A DNA stretch of 5,011 nt from Clostridia bacterium (GTDB taxonomy: Bacteria > Bacillota > Clostridia > Christensenellales > Pumilibacteraceae). A program made the position numbers and the translations under genes. Within the stretch, counting starts at the first letter, position 1; every line of letters begins with the position of its first letter. Location of the stretch: contig CAAFIN010000368.1 of NCBI GenBank assembly GCA_900762945.1, forward strand, positions 1 to 5,011. The letters run 5' to 3'. Positions 1-5,011 of this stretch are shown piece by piece. Below the pieces are notes generated by a model that was not told where the DNA came from, did no database searches, and worked only from the letters and a program-made list of their open reading frames with translations.

Positions 1-26
1 AGACAACTAAAAAATTTCTTTTTCAT
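1..26 (-). CDS. 5' end of a leftward gene cut by the window edge (product unknown)
   Basis: Only the first eight codons and part of a ninth are present, reading MKKKFFSC and then a CTN (Leu) codon. The ATG at 24-26 is supported by an AGGAGG ribosome binding site 10 bases upstream and by a strong promoter upstream of that, so this is a real gene start rather than a chance reading frame. The lysine-rich start followed by Phe residues resembles the n-region of a signal peptide or first membrane segment, but eight residues are too few to be sure. The Cys at position 8 is too early for a typical lipobox. The product cannot be named from what is visible. It is transcribed separately from galK, since a terminator lies between them. 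Confidence 0.7.
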
Positions 27-36
27 TTTCAGTTTT

Positions 37-42
37 CCTCCT
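37..42 (-). promoter_or_regulatory. Ribosome binding site of the left-edge gene
   Basis: On the minus strand this reads AGGAGG, a full match to the anti-Shine-Dalgarno sequence. It sits 10 bases before the ATG at 24-26. It fixes the start of a gene of which only the first codons are visible. Confidence 0.8.
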
Positions 43-58
43 GTTTTTTGGTATTTAA

Positions 59-87
59 ATTATATCATAAACGGGAACGGAAAGCAA
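59..87 (-). promoter_or_regulatory. Sigma-A/sigma-70 type promoter with extended -10, reading left
   Basis: On the minus strand the -35 box is TTGCTT (82-87; 3 of 6 match TTGACA) and the -10 box is a perfect TATAAT (59-64). The spacer is exactly 17 bases. A TG one base before the -10 (TGA at 65-67) makes an extended -10 element, which would compensate for the weak -35. Sequence upstream of the -35 (about 88-150) is AT-rich and could act as an UP element. Transcription should start near position 52, leaving a leader of about 25 bases before the ATG. That is too short for a riboswitch, so the gene probably relies on direct promoter control. No operator was recognised. Confidence 0.85.
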
Positions 88-187
88 TATTTTCTACAAA
101 TAAATAGGAGGTTTTTATTGTCATTTACTTTTGTCGTAAAAATACTTAAAAATAACGCGCAGTTGCCGTCCTTAACCGTCATTCAGA

Positions 188-233
188 GCCGCGATGTCAT
201 ATCCCGACTTTTCAAAGGCTATGACTTCGCGGC
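188..233. repeat. Imperfect intergenic palindrome (hairpin-forming), function unknown
   Basis: The arms 188-200 (GCCGCGATGTCAT) and 221-233 (ATGACTTCGCGGC) are reverse complements with one mismatch, 195 against 226, giving 12 pairs. The 20 bases between them (201-220) contain CTTT and AAAG and can fold further. It is not a simple terminator: on the minus strand the stem is followed by mixed sequence (TCTGAATGACGG), and on the plus strand by GCGGAATCCC. It lies between the galK terminator and the leftward promoter, about 100 bases upstream of that -35 box. Its GC-rich composition contrasts with the AT-rich promoter region. Possible explanations are a dispersed palindromic repeat, a small structured RNA, an mRNA 3'-end structure or a protein-binding site. 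No known family was recognised. The rest of 88-263 shows only a weak 10-base tandem similarity at 166-185. Confidence 0.7.
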
Positions 234-263
234 GCGGAATCCCATACTCCAAACCGCTAACCC

Positions 264-302
264 TGATAAAACAAAGAAACCCTCGTTTTTTGCGAGAGTT
301 TC
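264..302 (-). terminator. Intrinsic (Rho-independent) terminator of the galK operon
   Basis: Read on the minus strand, arm 302-293 (GAAACTCTCG) pairs with arm 285-276 (CGAGGGTTTC) through all 10 positions, including one U-G wobble, across a 7-base loop CAAAAAA. The stem is followed at once by the T-rich tract TTTGTTTTATC (275-265). The wobble becomes a C-A mismatch in the plus-strand RNA, and that strand lacks a good T tract after the stem, so the element is oriented for leftward transcription. It begins 26 bases after the galK stop codon and closes the three-gene run. Confidence 0.92.
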
Positions 303-328
303 TCATATATCATATCGTATTTATTCTA

Positions 329-1507
329 TTACTTCAGTTCCTGAGCGCCGTTCTCGATACTGGTCGTATAGAACAGAGCGCGGACGCCCATATCGCCGTA
401 GTACTTCTCGTCGACGTACCCAACGAACTCGTCCACCATGGACTTCTCGACGAGCGCCACGGTACAACCGCCGAAGCCCGCGCCGGTCATGCGCGCACCG
501 ATGCAGCCGGGGAACTCGCGTTCGCGCTGCGACAAAGCGTCGAGGTAAGCGCCGGTGACTTCGTAGAGGTCGCGGAGCGAGTAATGCGACTGATTGAGGT
601 ATTCGCCGAATGTCCTGATATCGCCCTTTTCGAGCGCGTCGGCGGATTTAAGCACGCGGGCGCACTCTTCGACGACGTGTTTCGCGCGGTCGTAGACTTT
701 GCCGGCAAGCACTGTTTTGCCGACTTTTTCGAACTGCTCGGGCGTGATATCCGCAAGGCAGGTAATGCCCGGAAGCACGGTTTTGAGCGCGGCGAGCGCT
801 TCTTCGGTTTCGGCGCGGCGTTCGTTGTACTTGCCCTCTTGCAGCGAGCGCGGCTTGTTGCAGTTGGCGATGACGAGCGCGTAGTCGCCGAGTTCGAGCG
901 GCACGTAGTCGTACTCAAGGGTCTTGCAGTTAAGCAGAATTGCGTGGTCTTTCTTGCCGAGCGAGGAAGCGAACTGATCCATAATGCCGCAGTTCACGCC
1001 GTTGTACGTGTTCTCGCTTCTCTGACCGAGCACGGCGAGTTGCACGAGGTCGACGCCCTTGCCTCCCGCTTCCGCGGAAAACGTGGCGAGGGTCATAGCG
1101 GTCGCTACCTCGATGGAAGCGGACGAACTAAGCCCCGAGCCGAACGGCACGTCGGTATCGTACAGAAGGTCGCAACCCACGATTTCGTAGCCGTCCCGTT
1201 GCATGACGTACGCCACGCCCGCTTGATAATCGCCCCATTTAAGGTCGCGGTAAGCGTTGAGGTCGTTAAGGTCGAGCGTTACGCGGTCGGCGATGGTGGT
1301 AGCCGCAAGACGGATTTCGTTCTTGCCGGTCTTGCGCGCGACGACGGCGGTTCTGAGGTTGAGCGCCGCGGGGAAAACTTTGCCGCCGCAATAGTCGATG
1401 TGTTCGCCGATGAGGTTCACTCTGCCCGCCGCGGAAAACACGCGGAGGTCGGCTTCCGAGCCGCCGTAGATTTCTACGAAACGCGCTTTGAGTTCATTGA
1501 TTGTCAT
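329..1507 (-). CDS. galK: Galactokinase
   Basis: Cytoplasmic GHMP-family kinase that transfers phosphate from ATP to C1 of galactose, the first committed step of the Leloir pathway. The 392-residue length is normal for the family. All family landmarks are present in order: the galactokinase signature GRVNLIGEHIDY at residues 28-39, the ATP-binding GHMP motif VPFGSGLSSSAS at 120-131, GIMDQF at 174-179 with Asp177 as the expected catalytic base, and the C-terminal glycine-rich motif GARMTGAGFGG at 337-347. Arg29, Glu35, His36, Asp38 and Tyr227 match expected sugar-site or catalytic positions. The signature has Ile where many galactokinases have Thr (GEHTDY), a variant also found in yeast Gal1 and human GALK2, so a related sugar is not fully excluded. 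The start at 1505-1507 is supported by a good ribosome binding site. The gene overlaps the end of the ATPase gene by 14 bases, which suggests coupled translation. No galT or galE lies in the window. Confidence 0.95.
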   Translation of the reverse strand: MTINELKARFVEIYGGSEADLRVFSAAGRVNLIGEHIDYCGGKVFPAALNLRTAVVARKTGKNEIRLAATTIADRVTLDLNDLNAYRDLKWGDYQAGVAYVMQRDGYEIVGCDLLYDTDVPFGSGLSSSASIEVATAMTLATFSAEAGGKGVDLVQLAVLGQRSENTYNGVNCGIMDQFASSLGKKDHAILLNCKTLEYDYVPLELGDYALVIANCNKPRSLQEGKYNERRAETEEALAALKTVLPGITCLADITPEQFEKVGKTVLAGKVYDRAKHVVEECARVLKSADALEKGDIRTFGEYLNQSHYSLRDLYEVTGAYLDALSQREREFPGCIGARMTGAGFGGCTVALVEKSMVDEFVGYVDEKYYGDMGVRALFYTTSIENGAQELK

Positions 1508-4241
1508 GGTTCTTATCTCCTATCTTTAGTTTATTCAGTAAAAACGTAAACAGAGCGAGTATAAAGTAGTTCGACAGTATCACGGTAGTTAAGAACGTGA
1601 TATTGTTAAAGCCGATCTTGAACAGCGAAACGATGTCGCCGAACGGAGTGATCGCGCCTATGCCTGCGAACATATCGAGGAATACGGTGAGCATTACGGT
1701 GCACAGCAGTACCGTGAAAATCACGAGGATCGCGCGGTAAGCGTTGAACGGACGGCAGATCGACACCAGCGCCATAATGCCTGTATACACTACCGCCACC
1801 ACGAGCATAGTCGTGTAAATCTGTTCGGTAAGCCCGAGCGCCGCGCCGCCGATGCGGTTATAGAAGTAAACCGACATGACCGCCGCGACCAGCGTAAGCC
1901 CGCCGGGTATGCAACGCCTTAAAACGTTACTTAGGAAACTGCCCTTTATAATGTTCTTGTTCGGTTGCAATGCAAGCGCGAACGACGGCATCGCAATGAC
2001 GAACATCTCGAGGCAAGTGAGGTTTGACGTATCGAAGAAGTACAGTTTGTCCGAAGCTTTCGTGATCGCCATGACCACCGCGATTATCGACAGCAGCACG
2101 GACATCAACGTTTTCATAAGGAACAGCGTACTCGATTGCTGAATATTGTTGACTACTCGTCTGCCCTCCATGACGACTTCGGGCATAGACGAAAAGTTCG
2201 AGTCGAGAAGCACGAGGTGGCTGACGTTGCGCGCCGCTTCCGATCCCGAAGCGATCGCAACCGAGCAGTCGGCTTCGCGCATAGCGAGAATATCGTTCAC
2301 GCCGTCGCCCGTCATCGCCACGGTATTGCCCTTGGACTTGAGCGCCTTGACGAGCGTGCATTTCTGTTCGGGCGTGACTCTGCCGAATACGGTGTATTTG
2401 TTCGCCGCTTCGATGACTTCGCGGGTGTTCATGCCCTCGAGGCTTACGTACATAGAAGCATTCTCCACGCCCACGCGCGCCGCGACTTCCGAAACGGTAA
2501 TCGGGTTGTCGCCGCTGATTATCTTGACGGCAACGTTGTTTTCCTTGAACCAACGAATAACCTCGGGCGCGTCCTCGCGGATATGATCCTCGATCACGAT
2601 AAGACACACCGGGCGGCGAGCGCTCGGCAGTCTGTCGCCCGAAATCTCGAGCGGCGAGTGCGCAAGCATCAGCACGCGGTAGCCGTTACGCGCGTTTTCG
2701 GTGATTATGCGCTCTAACCTTACGCCCGCGTCTTTTACTACGAACTCCGGAGCGCCCAGTACGAACGTGCCTTCGTCCTCGAAAGTGACCGCGGACAGTT
2801 TCTTTTGCGACGAGAACGGCACGACGGTTTTGGGCGAAAGCGCTTGCGAGTACCCGAATTTTTCGGCGAGCGCGAGCGCGGTCTGGTTATTGTCGCCCGT
2901 CGCCGTCAGTATCGACCCGATTATATCGGAAATCGGTACGGAGAAAGCATTGCCCTTGCACTCGATCACGTCGTGAACTTGCATCGAGCCGTCGGTGATG
3001 GTGCCGGTCTTGTCAAGGCACAGCACGTTGACCCTCGCGAGCATTTCTATACAGTATAGGTCCTGCACGAGCGTGCGTTTTTTCGCCAGCCTTATGACCG
3101 AAGTCGCCAGCGCGACGGAAGTCAAGAGGAACATTCCGGACGGGATCATGCCGATTACTGCGCCGCCCACTAACTGCACGTTAGCGCGCCAGTCGTCCCA
3201 GGTCATTTCGTTGCCGCGCGCGCCCAGCCACAGCAGAAGCGCGGCTACCGGCACGATAATCACGGACACGATTTTAATAATGAACGAAACCGATTCGCGA
3301 AGTTCGGACTTCGGTTTCTTGTATTTTTTAGCGTAACTGGTGAGTTTCTCGACGTAGTTCGCCGCGCCCACCTTGTCTACTCTCGCCCAGCAGCCGCCGC
3401 CCGACACGAACGAGCCGGAGTACAGCACGTCGCCCTGTTTTTTCTTGACGGGAACGCTCTCGCCGGTCAGAAGCGACTCGTTGAGTTCGGCTTCGCCCTT
3501 GACGACGATCGCGTCGGAGCAAACCTGTTTGCCGAGTTCGACGTACATAATGTCGTCGAGAACGATTTCGGACACAGGGATCGTCACTTTTTCGCCGTTG
3601 CGCACGACCGTAGCCGTGGGCGCGGTGACCAGTTTCAGTTTGTCGACGGTGCGCTTGGAGCGGATCTCCTGAAATATGCCGATTGCGATATTGAGCAGCA
3701 CGATCAGCATAAAGAACAGTTTCTCGATGCCCGACTGGAACACGATCAGCGCGATCGCCACCGCGAAAGTCAGCATATTGAAGAACGTGAAAATGTTCGA
3801 CAGGAAAATATTAAGGTAAGTCTTGCCGTTCTTGACGTCCGTATAGTTGAACAGCCCTTCTTCTACGCGGCGATTGACCTGATCTTGCGTAAGCCCTTCC
3901 TCGATCGAGGGATAGAACCGCTCGGCTTTGGAAATGAACGCGTCGGTTGTCTTTAAAATCTTGGTTCTGGTGCGGCTTTTCAGTCTGTCCTTGGACAAAA
4001 TACCTACGTCGATCGCCGAAGTCTGTACCTTGTACTCCTCGGGTGCGAGCGGCTCGTCGTCGAACACCGAGCGATCGATCGCGTCGCCCACTTCGGTTTT
4101 GAGACGGCTCACGTCGGCTTCGGGCATGGCAGACGGCGCGGTCGGCGTAAGTTCCGCCGCGTGCTTAGTCGCTTTTTCGCTCACCGCCGCGATCTTGCGC
4201 GGGCGCGGCGAAGCGCTTTTTTGTGGTTTATCGTTGTTCAT
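1494..4241 (-). CDS. P-type cation-transporting ATPase (CtpE-like branch)
   Basis: Integral membrane pump of 915 residues that uses ATP to move a cation through a phospho-aspartate cycle. It has the actuator-domain motif LTGES (258-262), the phosphorylation motif DKTGTIT (410-416, Asp410), a nucleotide-domain LGAPE (495-499), and the phosphorylation-domain motifs GDNP (577-580) and TGDGVND (644-650). Hydrophobic segments fit ten helices: about 143-168, 171-193, 317-341, 355-383, 703-728, 739-759, 776-796, 806-829, 833-859 and 881-905. Helix 4 reads IPSGM (366-370) instead of the PEGL of P2-type calcium and magnesium pumps. The helix 6 region (MPSFALALQPN, 751-761) resembles CtpE-like pumps. 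A charged Ala/Pro/Lys-rich stretch of about 105 residues precedes the conserved part, making the protein longer than the roughly 800 residues of CtpE. The ion is not certain; calcium is the best guess. The ATG is preceded by GGTGA only 4 bases away, a weak and close site. The gene follows the membrane-protein gene by 15 bases. Confidence 0.95.
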   Translation of the reverse strand: MNNDKPQKSASPRPRKIAAVSEKATKHAAELTPTAPSAMPEADVSRLKTEVGDAIDRSVFDDEPLAPEEYKVQTSAIDVGILSKDRLKSRTRTKILKTTDAFISKAERFYPSIEEGLTQDQVNRRVEEGLFNYTDVKNGKTYLNIFLSNIFTFFNMLTFAVAIALIVFQSGIEKLFFMLIVLLNIAIGIFQEIRSKRTVDKLKLVTAPTATVVRNGEKVTIPVSEIVLDDIMYVELGKQVCSDAIVVKGEAELNESLLTGESVPVKKKQGDVLYSGSFVSGGGCWARVDKVGAANYVEKLTSYAKKYKKPKSELRESVSFIIKIVSVIIVPVAALLLWLGARGNEMTWDDWRANVQLVGGAVIGMIPSGMFLLTSVALATSVIRLAKKRTLVQDLYCIEMLARVNVLCLDKTGTITDGSMQVHDVIECKGNAFSVPISDIIGSILTATGDNNQTALALAEKFGYSQALSPKTVVPFSSQKKLSAVTFEDEGTFVLGAPEFVVKDAGVRLERIITENARNGYRVLMLAHSPLEISGDRLPSARRPVCLIVIEDHIREDAPEVIRWFKENNVAVKIISGDNPITVSEVAARVGVENASMYVSLEGMNTREVIEAANKYTVFGRVTPEQKCTLVKALKSKGNTVAMTGDGVNDILAMREADCSVAIASGSEAARNVSHLVLLDSNFSSMPEVVMEGRRVVNNIQQSSTLFLMKTLMSVLLSIIAVVMAITKASDKLYFFDTSNLTCLEMFVIAMPSFALALQPNKNIIKGSFLSNVLRRCIPGGLTLVAAVMSVYFYNRIGGAALGLTEQIYTTMLVVAVVYTGIMALVSICRPFNAYRAILVIFTVLLCTVMLTVFLDMFAGIGAITPFGDIVSLFKIGFNNITFLTTVILSNYFILALFTFLLNKLKIGDKNHDNQ
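1516..1521 (-). promoter_or_regulatory. Ribosome binding site of galK inside the ATPase gene
   Basis: On the minus strand this reads AGGAGA, 8 bases before the galK ATG. It lies within the last codons of the upstream ATPase gene, whose TGA stop (1494-1496) comes after the galK start. galK therefore has its own initiation signal although its start is embedded in the preceding gene. Ribosomes finishing the ATPase would pass directly over it. Confidence 0.8.
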
Positions 4242-4245
4242 TCGC

Positions 4246-4250
4246 TCACC
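4246..4250 (-). promoter_or_regulatory. Weak, close ribosome binding site of the ATPase gene
   Basis: On the minus strand GGTGA lies 4 bases before the ATG at 4239-4241, inside the 15-base gap after the preceding gene. The match is partial and the spacing short, so efficient translation may depend on ribosomes arriving from the upstream gene. No better site was seen before Met39, the next in-frame Met, so the first ATG is preferred. Confidence 0.5.
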
Positions 4251-4256
4251 GTGAAT

Positions 4257-5011
4257 TTAGTTTTTCTTCTTTCCGAACATGCTGGCGATTATCGCGAGCA
4301 AGCGCAGTATCTCGACGTACAGCCACAGCAAAGTCACGCTCAGCCCGAACGCCGCGTTCCATTCGTATTTCTTTTCAATGTGTCCGTCGACCATCATCGT
4401 TATGTCCGACAAGTCGACGAGTATATACAGCGCCGCAAGCACTACCATTATCGCCGCCGCTATCATCGCCACCCACGTATTGCCGTAAAAAAGATAGGTC
4501 GTGGCGGGTATGAAAAAGCCGAGGATTGCGATTACGAGTTCGCACACGAGTACGCAAAGAAGCGCGCTGAACATAAACGCGCGGAACTTGCTTCCCACGC
4601 GGATAACGCCCGTCGCGTACAGCGCCATCATTATGCCGAACGTGACGAATGTCGACACCAGCGCGGCGAACGCTACGCCCGGGTACGCCAGATCGATAAG
4701 TTTCGAGTACGCTCCTACGAACGCGCCTTCGAATATCGCGTACAGCGAGCCGGTCACAGGCACCGTCGCGGGCGCGAACGACGCGATAAGAGAGCAAACC
4801 AAAGCCCCGATCGGCGCGATTACGCAAGCCGCGATAAGCACGCTGAGCGACGGTAAACGCACGAGAAGTATCGCCGTGCCGAACGCCGCAATCAGCGTGA
4901 GCGCTACGTAATATAAAGATTTGAACGCTACGCCCTTGTACGTCGCGACTTTTTTCTCGTCGACAAGTTCCTCTCCGCTGCAATAATGCTCCATATTTTT
5001 GATAGCGGGAT
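4257..5011 (-). CDS. Bax inhibitor-1/YccA-like membrane protein, 5' end outside the window
   Basis: Multi-pass inner-membrane protein of the bacterial Bax inhibitor-1/YccA-like group (Pfam BaxI_1 type, by recognition). Residues here are numbered from the ATG at 4992-4994. Supporting features are the entry segment ATYKGVAFKSLYY (17-29), about seven hydrophobic segments, EGAFVGAYS in the centre (89-97), an acidic DLSD late in the chain (194-197), and the C-terminal block EWNAAFGLSVTLLWLY (211-226) ending in a basic GKKKN tail. The internal ATG is probably not the true start. The frame stays open to the right edge, reading PAIKN just before that Met, which fits the usual N-terminal Asn-Pro segment of the family, and the 17 bases before the ATG hold no ribosome binding site. 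Related BI-1 proteins such as YetJ have been described as pH-sensitive calcium leak channels, but the role of this subgroup is poorly defined. It is the first visible gene of the run that includes the ATPase and galK. Confidence 0.88.
   Translation of the reverse strand, partial: PAIKNMEHYCSGEELVDEKKVATYKGVAFKSLYYVALTLIAAFGTAILLVRLPSLSVLIAACVIAPIGALVCSLIASFAPATVPVTGSLYAIFEGAFVGAYSKLIDLAYPGVAFAALVSTFVTFGIMMALYATGVIRVGSKFRAFMFSALLCVLVCELVIAILGFFIPATTYLFYGNTWVAMIAAAIMVVLAALYILVDLSDITMMVDGHIEKKYEWNAAFGLSVTLLWLYVEILRLLAIIASMFGKKKN

Noticed and set aside
166..185. Tandem 10-base similarity (CCGTCCTTAA, CCGTCATTCA)
   Set aside because: Only two copies with 8 of 10 matches. It is too short and imperfect to separate from chance, although an operator cannot be excluded.
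172..306. A 44-codon minus-strand frame (ATG at 304-306, stop at 172-174) between galK and the palindrome
   Set aside because: No ribosome binding site precedes the ATG, and the operon terminator lies inside the frame, so it would rarely be transcribed whole. The coding-like look of its end comes from the palindrome arms.
194..1549. A 451-codon plus-strand open frame opposite galK
   Set aside because: It is antisense to a galactokinase with every family motif intact, its translation shows no recognisable domain, and its ATG has no ribosome binding site. GC-rich codons such as GCG and CGC often leave the opposite strand open.
1927..2607. Minus-strand 226-codon frame inside the ATPase in another frame
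   Set aside because: Arg- and Gly-rich out-of-frame shadow of the region encoding the GDNP and TGDGVND motifs. The ATPase frame is continuous, so this is not evidence of a frameshift.
4161..4856. Plus-strand 231-codon frame opposite the BI-1-like gene, and similar frames opposite the ATPase
   Set aside because: They are rich in Arg, His and Tyr with no domain pattern, and they lie antisense to well-supported genes.

Overview
The window looks like a chromosomal piece from a Gram-positive-type bacterium, most likely an uncultured member of the Clostridia. The grounds are strong AGGAGG-type ribosome binding sites, a TATAAT promoter with an extended -10 element, AT-rich spacers between moderately GC-rich genes that favour GCG, CGC and TCG codons, and the protein families present. 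This placement is an inference, since there is no rRNA or other marker gene.

All supported genes are on the minus strand, so the biological order runs from high to low coordinates. A three-gene run fills 329-5011. It starts with a Bax inhibitor-1/YccA-like membrane protein (4257 to the right edge, 5' end cut off). A 15-base gap separates it from a large P-type cation ATPase (1494-4241). The ATPase gene overlaps a galactokinase gene, galK (329-1507), by 14 bases. A clear intrinsic terminator (264-302) closes the run. The tight spacing suggests one transcript whose promoter is outside the window.

The left 263 bases are intergenic. They hold an imperfect palindrome (188-233) that is not a terminator, then a strong leftward promoter (-35 at 82-87, extended -10 at 59-67). 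A good ribosome binding site (37-42) and the first eight codons of another minus-strand gene (1-26) follow, and that gene runs off the left edge.

Functionally, the ATPase hydrolyses ATP to move a cation, and its layout resembles the CtpE-like branch, for which calcium transport has been reported. Some BI-1 superfamily proteins act as calcium leak channels, so the first two genes could form a cation pump/leak pair. This is a hypothesis. GalK phosphorylates galactose for the Leloir pathway; it has no galT or galE partner here, and its link to the membrane genes is unclear. No mobile element, CRISPR array, tRNA or rRNA was seen. Most of the window is ordinary housekeeping content; the least explained piece is the 188-233 palindrome.
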